Both the position numbers and the translations under genes were made by a program. Positions 1-7,856 of a DNA stretch of 64,000 nt are shown piece after piece. How positions within the stretch are numbered: position 1 is the stretch's first letter; every line of letters begins with the position of its first letter. The notes below the pieces were generated by a model. The model saw only the letters and a list, made by a program, of their open reading frames with translations. It was not told where the DNA came from and did no database searches. Source of the stretch: Candidatus Chloroploca asiatica (lineage in GTDB: Bacteria > Chloroflexota > Chloroflexia > Chloroflexales > Chloroflexaceae). The stretch lies in contig NZ_LYXE01000188.1 in assembly GCF_002532075.1 (NCBI RefSeq), positions 1 through 64,000 of the forward strand, given 5' to 3'.

Positions 1-37
1 TGGCGCAAACAGCCAGCTTTGCTGGCTGTTTGCGCCA
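1..37. repeat. Long perfect palindrome, GCCAGC-core hairpin family
   Basis: Two 17-base arms pair perfectly around a TTT loop (arms 1-17 and 21-37). The centre is GCCAGC-TTT-GCTGGC, the core shared by nine other palindromes in this window. The element may extend to the left of the window. It lies upstream of the cupin gene and probably terminates transcription of whatever precedes it. Confidence 0.85.
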
Positions 38-55
38 CCACAAGCGAGATCCCTG

Positions 56-90
56 GGAGCCGTAGGCTCCGATATCTCTGCCGGAGGCAG
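56..90. repeat. Pair of mini-hairpins next to the long palindrome
   Basis: Two short hairpins follow the palindrome: 56-70 (GGAGCC-GTA-GGCTCC) and 78-90 (CTGCC-GGA-GGCAG). The second contains the GGAGG Shine-Dalgarno sequence (83-87) of the cupin gene at 94, so the ribosome site could be masked when the hairpin forms. The same pair of motifs follows the palindrome at 10914, where it is not next to a start codon. Confidence 0.6.
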
Positions 91-93
91 CGT

Positions 94-414
94 ATGAATG
101 CAACCAGTTTTCAGGATCTCGCCGCTCAGGTGACGATCCCCACCGATGGCACGATCAGCCGGACGATCTACCAGGATCCGCATCTCAAAGCGGTGCTCTT
201 TGGTTTTGCGGCGGGGCAAGAACTCTCGGAGCATACGGCCTCGATGGCTGCCATGCTCCATATTGTCGAGGGTTCGGCAACGTTGACGCTTGGCACCGAG
301 GTGCTTGAGGCCGGCCCCAATACCTGGGTGCATATGCCGGCCCAGTTGCCCCACAGCATTGTTGCCAAGACGCCCGTCGTGATGCTGCTGCTCTTGCTCA
401 AGGGGGCGACGTGA
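94..414 (+). CDS. Small cupin-domain protein
   Basis: A 106-residue single-domain cupin. The beta-barrel pattern is visible around residues 35-100, with histidines in SEHTA and MLH and a PHS motif near the end that could bind a metal. The start at 94 is chosen because GGAGG lies 6 bases upstream; an in-frame TTG at 19 would sit inside the palindrome. The stop codon overlaps the GTG start of the next gene (GTGA), so the two are translationally coupled. Members of this family act as small sensors or enzymes; the ligand cannot be told from sequence. Confidence 0.75.
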   Translation: MNATSFQDLAAQVTIPTDGTISRTIYQDPHLKAVLFGFAAGQELSEHTASMAAMLHIVEGSATLTLGTEVLEAGPNTWVHMPAQLPHSIVAKTPVVMLLLLLKGAT

Positions 415-1202
415 GTTCGTCGTCATCGCCACGAGCGGTGCGTCTGCGCCCGCTTGCGTTGCCGGTAGAACACGGCGGGTGGAGTTTTCTCGGTGCACCG
501 GTGCTGCTTGGGCTGTGGGTCGCCCCTTCGGTCGCCGGGTTCTGGCTGAGCCTAGCCGCCCTCGCGGCCTTCCTTACCCGTCAGCCGCTCAAAGTGGCGT
601 GGGCCGACCACCAGCGGGGCAAGCGTTTCCCGCGTACGCAGTGGGCCGAGCGCTTTGTGCTGCTCTATGGAGGCACCGCACTGGTGGCCTTTGGTGCCGC
701 TTGGGTGACAGCCGCGCACGCCTTCTGGCCCCCGTTGCTGCTGGCGGCACCTCTGGCGGCAGTGCAGTTGCGCTACGACCTGCACAAGCAGAGCCGCGCT
801 TTGCTTGCAGAGCTTGCCGGGGTCACGGCGATCAGTGCGCTGGTCGCGGCGCTGGCCCTGGCCGGCGGATGGGCTATGGTTCCGGCCTTGATCCTCTGGC
901 TGCTCATCGCATTGCAGGCCAGCGCGGCGATCCTCTACGTTACCACGCGCCTGCGCCTCGCCCGTGGTGAGCGCGTGCGACCCAGGCGGGCCTACCTCGC
1001 CCATCTTGTGGCACTGGGCCTCGTCATTGGCCTGGCCTGGGCAGGGTTAGCCCCGTGGCTAACGGTCGCAGCCTTTCTCGTGCTCGCCGCGCGGGCCTGG
1101 CTCGGTCTCCAACCACGCAGCCTGACCACGCCAACCCCCCTGGTTGGTGTGCAAGAACTAAGCGTCAGTTTGCTGACCGTGGCGAGCATTGCGCTGGGGT
1201 AA
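411..1202 (+). CDS. YwiC-like integral membrane protein
   Basis: A 263-residue, very hydrophobic protein with about eight predicted membrane segments. Near the N-terminus it carries a P-x-EHGGWSFLG signature (residues about 18-28) typical of the YwiC-like family, followed by a basic RQPLKVAWADHQRGKR stretch that probably lies in the cytoplasm. YwiC is found near anaerobic nitrate-respiration genes in Bacillus, but its biochemical role is unknown. The gene starts at GTG, overlaps the cupin stop codon and is probably co-transcribed with it. Confidence 0.75.
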   Translation: MSSSSSPRAVRLRPLALPVEHGGWSFLGAPVLLGLWVAPSVAGFWLSLAALAAFLTRQPLKVAWADHQRGKRFPRTQWAERFVLLYGGTALVAFGAAWVTAAHAFWPPLLLAAPLAAVQLRYDLHKQSRALLAELAGVTAISALVAALALAGGWAMVPALILWLLIALQASAAILYVTTRLRLARGERVRPRRAYLAHLVALGLVIGLAWAGLAPWLTVAAFLVLAARAWLGLQPRSLTTPTPLVGVQELSVSLLTVASIALG

Positions 1203-1497
1203 GGGCGGGCGCTTGCAACGTCCACCTAACCGGAGCACCGTCGGGCTGAAGCCCTCGGCTAGAGAATGCGAAGCCCACCTTCGTGGGCTGGAGCGGATTC
1301 ATTTCTGAAAGACCATAAGCCCTTGGCGACACAGGGACAAGCCGGCCTGCGTCGGCTGGATCAGGCCACGCCGCTGGTCTTCGCTGCCAAGGAGCCGCGT
1401 CATTCATGACCACGGCAGGAAGATGCCATCGCCCTGAGGAGGGACGGGGCACAAAAACCCCCAATCCCCAATCCCCAATCGCTCTAGCGCTTGCGCC
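1203..1497. other. Intergenic region with repeat remnants, no gene seen
   Basis: Holds several small hairpins (1243-1254, GGGC-TGAA-GCCC; 1272-1289, AGCCCAC-CTTC-GTGGGCT). It also has a stretch at about 1419-1437 matching the GGAAGATGCRATCGCCCT end of the large repeats at 17399 and 52798, and three tandem copies of CCCCAATC at about 1459-1482. It looks like an accumulation of decayed repeats between two genes that converge here. Confidence 0.5.
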
Positions 1498-1839
1498 TCA
1501 ACGCGGCAAGAGTGCGCCGCGCTGGCGGTGTGCCATCAGATAGGCGAGCGGCCCACGCAGGCAGCGGATCGCACGGCGCGCACCACGAGGGATCACCAGC
1601 GCAATGCCAGGCTCAAGGGCAAGCCGCTGATCATCCAGCAGCAGTTCACCAGAGCCCTCAAAGACCACCAGGAGCACATCGAGTTCACCATTGCGATGCT
1701 CAGCAATGCCCGCCCCGGACATCAAACGCATCAGATTCACATTCAACTGCTCGCAATTCAGGCTCCAGATCGCACCATCATAGGAAGCCTGGCGCAACGC
1801 CTCGGCCACATCAACCATATATTCAGGATCAAAGCTCAT
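1498..1839 (-). CDS. Cupin-domain protein
   Basis: A 113-residue protein with a cupin pattern: SGAGIAEHRNGELDVLLVVFEGSGELLLDD followed by LEPGIALVIPRGARRAIR. The N-terminal 30 residues are helical. The start at 1839 is preferred because GAGGAT lies about 8 bases upstream; an ATG 15 bases further out (1854) has no such site. Few metal-ligand histidines are left (one in AEHRNGE), so it may bind a small molecule without a metal. It is not closely related to the cupin at 94. Monocistronic, converging on the YwiC-like gene. Confidence 0.65.
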   Translation of the reverse strand: MSFDPEYMVDVAEALRQASYDGAIWSLNCEQLNVNLMRLMSGAGIAEHRNGELDVLLVVFEGSGELLLDDQRLALEPGIALVIPRGARRAIRCLRGPLAYLMAHRQRGALLPR

Positions 1840-1967
1840 CAGGGATCCTCGCATCTTTCAGTGTGCAGATCGAGCACGGGTAGGGCACCCAAGCCCTGGT
1901 TGCTTTGATTGTATGATATGGTAGAGTAAGCGGCAAGGACGCAAACCTTGAATGAGAGCACGATCCA

Positions 1968-2963
1968 ATGTTAGATCGCTATAAAATCGCCTTTGCTCGG
2001 CTAAAGATTGATCGGATTCCTGAACGATGGAGCGAAGCGACAAATAAAGGTGCTCCACATAAGGCGTTTCTGTTGTTGGCGATCATGGATCTGATCGCAC
2101 AAGGCGAAATAACCGAGAATTTTATTGAACTCAAGAGTGACCTGTTAGAGACGTTTGATCTCTACTGGGAAAAAGTTATGGGGGGCAAACGGCAGACGAC
2201 CATCGCCATGCCCTTCTACCATATGAAGAGCGAGGGCTTCTGGCATCTTGTGCCCATTCCCGGTCAAGAGATTGCTCTGAATAGCCCTGTACGCTCGCTT
2301 GTCCGGATGCGGCAATGCCTGCTGGGCGCAAAACTCGATCCGGAACTCTTTGCCTTGCTGACGGTAGCCGAAACACGCGACGCCTTGCGACAGATCTTAA
2401 TTGAAACTTATTTTGCCCCTCAGACACGCCCAATTCTCGTTGAAGTTGGCATCATCACGGCGCAAGCGTTTGCGTACAGTCGTGAGCTACTGGTGCGATC
2501 GCAACGGCGCTTCAAACTCAGAGAGACACCCGAGGTCGAAGCGCACTATTTTGCTGAATCGCGTTCAACCGGGTTTCGGCGCACAATAGTGTCTGCCTAT
2601 CAGCACACCTGCGCGATCTGTCGCATTCGGATCGTCACACCAGAAGGCAGAACCGCCGTCAGCGCAGCCCACATTGTGCCGTGGAGCGTGAGCCACAACG
2701 ACGATCCGCGCAATGGCATGGCGTTATGTGGCCTGCATCACTGGGCCTTCGATGAGGGCGTCGTGAGCATTGAGCCATCAACCTATCGCATCATCGTCTC
2801 GCCCGTCGTACGTTCAGATGACGAAGCCACAGAGCCGTTGCGCACCCTGCAAGACCAACCCCTCTACCTACCCGAGAACGAAGAGATCTACCCGGCCAAA
2901 GAAGCACTGCGCTGGCATCAGAAAGAATTGTTCAGAGCGACGATTCCGCCGTCGTTGGTGTAG
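1968..2963 (+). CDS. HNH restriction endonuclease with sulfur-binding-like N-terminus
   Basis: A 331-residue protein. The C-terminal half holds a full HNH nuclease of the HNH_2 type: C215-x2-C218, AAHIVPW with H235, N249-G, C254-x2-HH, then D262. The N-terminal 110 residues show APHKAFLLLAIMDLI (29-43) and MPFYHMKSEGFWHL (81-94). In arrangement these resemble the DNA sulfur-binding domain of ScoMcrA-type enzymes that cleave phosphorothioated DNA. I therefore infer a modification-dependent restriction enzyme (COG3440-like). The residues that contact sulfur are only partly conserved (MPF where YPF is usual). No methylase or dnd genes are nearby. The ribosome site is weak (GAGAG). Confidence 0.75.
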   Translation: MLDRYKIAFARLKIDRIPERWSEATNKGAPHKAFLLLAIMDLIAQGEITENFIELKSDLLETFDLYWEKVMGGKRQTTIAMPFYHMKSEGFWHLVPIPGQEIALNSPVRSLVRMRQCLLGAKLDPELFALLTVAETRDALRQILIETYFAPQTRPILVEVGIITAQAFAYSRELLVRSQRRFKLRETPEVEAHYFAESRSTGFRRTIVSAYQHTCAICRIRIVTPEGRTAVSAAHIVPWSVSHNDDPRNGMALCGLHHWAFDEGVVSIEPSTYRIIVSPVVRSDDEATEPLRTLQDQPLYLPENEEIYPAKEALRWHQKELFRATIPPSLV

Positions 2964-2985
2964 GTGCCTATAACATGACGTGCGC

Positions 2986-3267
2986 TCAGATTTCTACAAC
3001 CTCAGCCAGGATCCGCTCACGGAGGTGAGGGCGTAAATCGGGACGATGGACGAGGTCGACCGGGACGTGCAGTAGATCGGAAAGGGTCTGTTGCAGGCCA
3101 ACATAGGTCAGAAGGCCCGGCAGTTCCTCGAACTCGACCAGGATGTCCAGATCGCTCTGCGCGGTCTGCTCGTTGCGGACGTATGAGCCGAATAGCCCCA
3201 GGGATTTGATCTGGTAGCGCTGTTTGAGTTCCGGCAGATGTTGCCGGAGGATGGTGATGTTTCTCAA
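2986..3267 (-). CDS. MNT-type nucleotidyltransferase (MntA-like antitoxin)
   Basis: A 93-residue minimal nucleotidyltransferase. The signature GSYVR (residues about 27-31), followed by SDLDILVEF, gives the G-S-x(n)-D-x-D active site. Proteins of this kind normally work as the MntA half of HEPN/MNT toxin-antitoxin pairs, where they AMPylate the HEPN RNase. No HEPN gene is found on either side. Translation starts at TTG with AGGAG five bases upstream. The next gene upstream on the same strand is a small antitoxin-like protein. Confidence 0.8.
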   Translation of the reverse strand: MRNITILRQHLPELKQRYQIKSLGLFGSYVRNEQTAQSDLDILVEFEELPGLLTYVGLQQTLSDLLHVPVDLVHRPDLRPHLRERILAEVVEI

Positions 3268-3381
3268 CTATCTCCTGTCGGATTTTCATTTTTGTTCTTT
3301 CCTAATATTTTTATACCAAAAAACATTTGCTTATCTAGAATACCAACGTAGAGAGAATTGTGTTGTATTCACATCAGAAAA

Positions 3382-3609
3382 TTATATCGTTCTCAAAATG
3401 TCGGCTAGAATCTCTGGCGTTAGCCCACGTTCACGAGCGTTCTGACCAATACGCCGCATGAGGTCTTCGAGCGATTCCGTCGTCTGGGTGGCTTCTAAGA
3501 TTCGCAAGCTGAGGAGGACGCCAATTTTGCGCTGATCTTCCTCAGATAAAGCGTGGAATGCTTGCGCAACTCGTGTATCAACTGCGATCGTAATCATTTC
3601 AGGTGACAT
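3382..3609 (-). CDS. Small antitoxin-like protein
   Basis: A 75-residue soluble helical protein. Its pattern (MITIAVDTRVAQAF, then a helical stretch, then GLTPEILADIL) resembles small proteins encoded next to PIN-domain toxins in cyanobacteria and Chloroflexi. Start 3609 is chosen because GGAG lies six bases upstream; further upstream ATGs would add a tail with no such site. No PIN or other toxin gene follows. Instead there are about 110 AT-rich bases and then the MNT nucleotidyltransferase. It may be an orphan antitoxin whose partner has been lost. Confidence 0.55.
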   Translation of the reverse strand: MSPEMITIAVDTRVAQAFHALSEEDQRKIGVLLSLRILEATQTTESLEDLMRRIGQNARERGLTPEILADILRTI

Positions 3610-3900
3610 AGGTTGCTCCATATCTTCATACAGGATGCGTCTACAAGCGTAGTATAGCAGTCCTATCTGGGTTATAAACAGGAGTGTTGGCTTATGAATA
3701 TTCAATTAGGATTGCTATATACCGCAGCGTGTGTTCGCATGAGTATACGTGTAGGATTCGCTCGTAACCCTGGGGTTTAGTGGTCTGGAACGTGCATTTT
3801 CTGAGGATTTGACGCAAAGGCGCAGAGGCGCAAAGCGCATTGAGACGCCACGCGTGCGACGGATGGCTGTGCGTGGCCTGGGAGCATGGCTGTGGGCATC
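3610..3900. other. Intergenic region with one dispersed repeat copy
   Basis: No convincing gene. Positions 3808-3835 carry the GACGCAAAGGCGC repeat. The following bases to about 3880 (ACGCCACGCGTGCGACGGAT) match the inverted copy at 7760-7840. The left part is AT-richer and probably contains the promoter of the antitoxin-like gene. Confidence 0.5.
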
Positions 3901-4125
3901 TCAGAACATGGAGTTGACACCCCAACCCATTTGTCCCAGATAGTGATCGTGGTTGTCGGCCCAGTCACTGCCGTCACCATCAAACGCCCCAATAAAGGCG
4001 TCGAGCGGATCATGGGCAAATTGCTCGGCTCCAACCGTAAGCCACTTGGTGGCAATCTCTCCAAGGTCACGACCATTGTAGAATATCAGGCAGATCAGGT
4101 TTGCTCTATCGCCATCTCCACCCAC
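3901..4125 (-). CDS. Hypothetical small acidic protein
   Basis: A possible 74-residue protein starting at GTG (4125). Its composition looks protein-like: an LICLIFYNGRDLG segment, then an acidic FDGDGSDWADNHDHYLG segment. I do not recognise a family, and no good ribosome site is seen. The frame is bracketed by two inverted copies of the GACGCAAAGGCGC repeat (3808 and 4128), so it could be a gene remnant or a carried cassette. It lies 30 bases downstream of the SDR gene on the same strand. Confidence 0.3.
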   Translation of the reverse strand: MGGDGDRANLICLIFYNGRDLGEIATKWLTVGAEQFAHDPLDAFIGAFDGDGSDWADNHDHYLGQMGWGVNSMF

Positions 4126-4127
4126 AG

Positions 4128-4146
4128 CTTTGCGCCTTTGCGTCAA
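4128..4146. repeat. GACGCAAAGGCGC dispersed repeat, inverted copy
   Basis: Reads CTTTGCGCCTTTGCGTCAA, the inverse complement of the copy at 3808. It lies directly downstream of the SDR gene stop codon. Confidence 0.7.
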
Positions 4147-4155
4147 CCAGTTGCC

Positions 4156-5034
4156 TTATTTCTTGCTCGGCGCAAGGTCGCCAAACGGCGGCAAGGCGAG
4201 CCGTACGAGCCAATCGCGTAGCCACGTGGGGAGGTGGATCAGCACGAGCTGGCCGTAGGCGTCGAGGCCAATCACGTAGCGCGCCCGTGGGCGGCGACAG
4301 GTGATCGCCTGGCCGACGACGCGGGCAACACGCTCGGGCGGGATGCCCATGCCTGGTTTGACCGTGGCTTTCACCATATCGATCAGCGGTTGGTATGGGG
4401 CTAGGCGCGCCTGTGATACGTCGGCCAGCATCTGGAGACTCGACGCGAGCGTTTTGTCCCAGATTGGCGTCGCGATGATGCCTGGTTCAATGCAGACTAC
4501 CCGGATGCCCCAGGGACTCAGTTCGATGCGCAGGGCGTCGCTGCACGCTTCGAGGGCGAATTTTGAGGCCGAGTAAGGGCCAAAGAGCGGGTGCGTGAAC
4601 CGTCCTGAAATCGAGCCCATGTTGACAATGGTGGCCGGACGGGACGATTCGCGCAGCAATGGCAAAAAGGCCTGGGTGACGGCGATCGGTGAGAGCGTGT
4701 TGACTTCGAGTTGACGGCGAAACGCTTCGATCGGCACAACCTCGAGTGGCCCTGGCACGGCAATGCCCGCGTTGTTGACCAGGGCGCGCAGGCCCTGCCC
4801 ATTGGTCTGGGCGCGAATCGTGGCAACAGCAGCGTCGATCTGGGCGGCGTCGGTGACATCGAGCATCACCGTCGTCACGCGCCCCCCACTCGCAAGCCGC
4901 AGTTGCTCGGCATGCTCGGGCGAGCGCACCCCGGCGAAGACCTGAAAGCCTCGCGCAACGAGATGGAGGGCGCATGCTCGCCCGATCCCGGTTGAAGCAC
5001 CTGTAATCAAGACTGATCCAGCCTGGTTGTTCAT
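4156..5034 (-). CDS. Short-chain dehydrogenase/reductase
   Basis: A 292-residue classical SDR. The Rossmann dinucleotide site TGASTGIG lies at 11-18, NNAG at 87-90, the catalytic serine in MGSISG (about 141-143), and Y154-x3-K158 in YSASK. R37 in AGVRS after the second strand suggests NADP(H) preference. The C-terminal helix is amphipathic (LVLIHLPTWLRDWLVRLALP) and may touch the membrane, as in some lipid or ketone reductases. The substrate cannot be predicted. Two ATGs lie side by side; the inner one (5034) has AAGG at better spacing. Confidence 0.85.
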   Translation of the reverse strand: MNNQAGSVLITGASTGIGRACALHLVARGFQVFAGVRSPEHAEQLRLASGGRVTTVMLDVTDAAQIDAAVATIRAQTNGQGLRALVNNAGIAVPGPLEVVPIEAFRRQLEVNTLSPIAVTQAFLPLLRESSRPATIVNMGSISGRFTHPLFGPYSASKFALEACSDALRIELSPWGIRVVCIEPGIIATPIWDKTLASSLQMLADVSQARLAPYQPLIDMVKATVKPGMGIPPERVARVVGQAITCRRPRARYVIGLDAYGQLVLIHLPTWLRDWLVRLALPPFGDLAPSKK

Positions 5035-5386
5035 CATAGACCTTTTGTGAGCATCAATAGTTCGCGAAAGCGGGCGGGCCGCCCGCGCTCCCAGGAATGC
5101 CAAAAAACTTCGTTGACCCACTCATCAGTTGGTTGGTGTGGCGCTACCCCGAGCGCCAAGCATCTGTATGGTAGCTGCGTCGGTCAATAAAAGCAAGCGT
5201 AACAAGCGGTCACGCTACTACACTCAGTATGAGTTGATCAGAGCCAGTTAAATAGTTTTTAACTTGACAAACATGGTCTTTTCCTGTTACATATAAAGTT
5301 AGCCTGCTCTTACAACCCGAAAGTCTCTGCACTGTCAGGCCGCTGCTGACGATCTTGATCGTCAAATCAATTGCGTCATCTGGTCA
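5035..5386. other. Divergent intergenic region with a candidate promoter
   Basis: Separates the SDR gene from the sensor kinase. It holds a perfect -35 box TTGACA at 5264-5269. At 17 bases the -10 is poor (TTACAT, 5287-5292); a better TATAAA at 5292 is 22 bases away. The region is AT-rich there, fitting a promoter for the kinase-receiver pair. A run of GC-rich bases at 5070-5100 resembles the arms of the palindrome at 52590. Confidence 0.35.
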
Positions 5387-7372
5387 ATGTATTCGGGTTC
5401 ATCTATGCCATCGTTGGTCGCCATCATTTGCATATTCATGCTTGTTGTTACGGCTTTGACAAGCAGCATTGTGAGCCTGCAGGGTTGGCGACGACGCGAT
5501 CGTGCCTGGGCTCGTCCTTTGTCGTTTGCCGGCATTGCCGTTACGATCATGGCTGCCGGTTATGCTGTTGAGCTCGCCAATACTCAGCTTGAGAACATAC
5601 TCCTGGCAGTGCGTTTTCAATATATTGGCATCGTGAGCATCCCAGTCTTTTGGCTCTGGTTTGCCTTGACCTACACGGGCCGAAGCAAGATGGTTGATGC
5701 ATCCCGCCACTATGCTTTGCTCATTGTGCCGGCGTTAACCCTGATCCTGGCGTGGACCAACGACCTTCATGGTTTAATCTGGCAAAGCACTGCGGTTACC
5801 GTTAATGAAAATGGTACTTTTTTTGCGCCAACATACGGTAGTTGGTTTTGGATCCACACGCTCTATAGCTATAGCTTGATTCTGCCGGCGACTGGTTTCT
5901 TGATGATGACTGCGCTGCGCACGCATCGGCTCTTTCGTTGGCAGGCGTTGATGCTCGTGATGGCCGCAGTCGCGCCTCTGCTCGGCAATCTTCTGTATCT
6001 GCTACGGATCGGGCCGGGGCAGTTTCTTGACTTGTTGCCCATTGGGTTTGGTGTCTCGGTGCTGCTGGTCGCACTGCTGACAATGAGGGGTCGTCTGCTT
6101 GAAGTGATTCCTCTGGCCCGTACGTTGACATTTGAGCAGATGCGTGATGGGGTGGTTGTGCTTGATCCTGAGCGGCGCATTGTTGATCTCAATATTACGG
6201 CCAGCAAGATGTTTAACCGTGCGATTGCTGATGTGATCGGGATGCCGATTACAGCTCTGTTGCCTGCTGATACCAACCTGCCTGCGCAATACCTGACAGC
6301 CCACGAGATTGATGAGGAGATCGCCCTGACTACCAACACAGGCCTGCGTTGGTTCTCGATCCAGGTGTTTCCGCTTGCGGGGTGGCGAGGGCGGATCAAA
6401 GGCTGGCTTGTTCACTGGCGTGACATTACAAGCCGTCGTCAGGACGAGGAGTTGCTGCGGTTGCGCAATGCTGAACTGGAAGCTTTGCATCTTTCGCTCC
6501 AACAAGAGTTAGTTGAACGCCAGCGTACCGAAATCGCCCTTGCCCAGGCACGCGACATGGCTGAGGCTTCGAGTCGTACCAAAAGTGCGTTTATTGGCAA
6601 TATGAGTCACGAACTACGTACGCCGCTGACTTCGATTATTGGCTATGCCCAGCTGATCGAGCGTCAACTGGGTGGGGGTGATGATGAATTGATCCGAGCT
6701 GAACTTGAGATCATTATCAATGCCGGTCGCCACCAGGTTGAACTGATCAATGATCTGCTCGATCTTGCGAAAATCGAAGCTGGTCAGATGCAATTCAAGT
6801 ACGATGAATTCGCGATCAGCCTGTTGATCGATCGCATCATTCAGATGGTGCAACCACTGGCGCAGCGAGGGGGCAATCGCTTCGTCATTGATGTGTCAGA
6901 TGAGGTTGAGACCTACTATGGTGATGAGCAAAAAATCGGTCAGATTTTGATTAATCTGCTTTCCAATGCCGCCAAGTTTACTCAGCACGGCACGATTACC
7001 CTGCGGGTCAGGTATGATCTCCGCAACGATGGTGCATGGATCGAGTTCAGTGTGCATGATACGGGGATTGGCATTGCACCTGCTTTTCTTACGACGATCT
7101 TTGAAGAATTTTCGCAGATCCCTGGTTCACTGCAACAACAGTATGGTGGAACTGGCCTTGGTTTGACGATCTGTAAACGCTATACCGAATTGATGAAAGG
7201 TACGATCAGCGTGACGAGCGAAGAAAACCGGGGCTCTTCGTTCTATGTGCGCTTGCCCGTTGAACGTGATTGGGCCATCATTGCACCCCCAAGCAGTGCT
7301 CTTGAGGCCTCGGGCAAGCCAATATATGTGGCTGACACAGGAGAAATATATGCCTCGCCTCCTTCTCGTTGA
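5387..7372 (+). CDS. 7TM sensor histidine kinase with PAS domain
   Basis: A 661-residue membrane kinase. Residues about 8-225 form seven membrane segments of the 7TM-histidine-kinase type. A PAS domain follows (about 245-350), then a short coiled coil and a HisKA domain with H408 in NMSHELRTPL. The HATPase domain has N-box NLLSNAAKFT, G1 DTGIGI and G2 GGTGLGL. The 7TM module usually senses a hydrophobic or membrane-borne signal. The start is uncertain: 5387 lacks a clear ribosome site and an ATG at 5405 is possible. The last 23 bases overlap the receiver gene, its likely partner. Confidence 0.85.
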   Translation: MYSGSSMPSLVAIICIFMLVVTALTSSIVSLQGWRRRDRAWARPLSFAGIAVTIMAAGYAVELANTQLENILLAVRFQYIGIVSIPVFWLWFALTYTGRSKMVDASRHYALLIVPALTLILAWTNDLHGLIWQSTAVTVNENGTFFAPTYGSWFWIHTLYSYSLILPATGFLMMTALRTHRLFRWQALMLVMAAVAPLLGNLLYLLRIGPGQFLDLLPIGFGVSVLLVALLTMRGRLLEVIPLARTLTFEQMRDGVVVLDPERRIVDLNITASKMFNRAIADVIGMPITALLPADTNLPAQYLTAHEIDEEIALTTNTGLRWFSIQVFPLAGWRGRIKGWLVHWRDITSRRQDEELLRLRNAELEALHLSLQQELVERQRTEIALAQARDMAEASSRTKSAFIGNMSHELRTPLTSIIGYAQLIERQLGGGDDELIRAELEIIINAGRHQVELINDLLDLAKIEAGQMQFKYDEFAISLLIDRIIQMVQPLAQRGGNRFVIDVSDEVETYYGDEQKIGQILINLLSNAAKFTQHGTITLRVRYDLRNDGAWIEFSVHDTGIGIAPAFLTTIFEEFSQIPGSLQQQYGGTGLGLTICKRYTELMKGTISVTSEENRGSSFYVRLPVERDWAIIAPPSSALEASGKPIYVADTGEIYASPPSR

Positions 7373-7721
7373 AGATAATGAGATGAACCGGCAAATGATT
7401 GTTGGACATCTGAAGTGGCTCGGGTACGAGGTCTTCCTGGCCGCCGATGGGCATCAGGCGGTTGAATTAGCTGCCGATCTCCAGCCTGATCTGATCTTGA
7501 TGGATATGGGCCTGCCTTTGCTGAACGGTTGGGATGCGACAGCACAGATCAAGGCTGATCCAGTCTTAGCAACGATTCCGATCATTGCGCTGACCGCCTA
7601 TGCAATGAGTGATGATTATTATCGCAGTATGGCCGCCGGATGCGATGCATTTGAAACCAAGCCGATTGACTTTGAACACCTGGCGGCGACGATGGAACGC
7701 TTGCTCGCAGGGTCGCGTTAG
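7350..7721 (+). CDS. CheY-like single-domain response regulator
   Basis: A 123-residue receiver domain without an output domain. The acidic pocket is E8-D9, the phosphoacceptor D52 is in LILMDMGLP, the conserved threonine is in ALTAYA, and the lysine is in FETKPID. GGAG lies seven bases before the ATG at 7350, inside the end of the kinase gene, so translation is coupled. It resembles the DivK/CheY type that works by protein contact or phosphorelay and is the likely target of the 7TM kinase. Confidence 0.9.
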   Translation: MPRLLLVEDNEMNRQMIVGHLKWLGYEVFLAADGHQAVELAADLQPDLILMDMGLPLLNGWDATAQIKADPVLATIPIIALTAYAMSDDYYRSMAAGCDAFETKPIDFEHLAATMERLLAGSR

Positions 7722-7759
7722 TTGCGTCCTGCTACGGTAACGAAGTTTCCTGATCCACT

Positions 7760-7840
7760 TCTGGCGCAGCTATCCGTCGCACACTTGGCGTCCAGATGTG
7801 CGCTCGACGCAGCTTTGCGCCTTTGCGCCTTTGCGTCAAA
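7760..7840. repeat. Extended GACGCAAAGGCGC repeat, inverted copy
   Basis: The core at 7813-7840 reads CTTTGCGCCTTTGCGCCTTT then GCGTCAAA, with one extra CTTTGCGC unit. The flank at 7760-7812 contains ATCCGTCGCACACTTGGCGT, the inverse complement of bases next to the copy at 3808. Together they define a repeat of about 75 bp that lies between two convergent genes here. Confidence 0.6.
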
Positions 7841-7856
7841 AAAACCGCCCTTGGTA

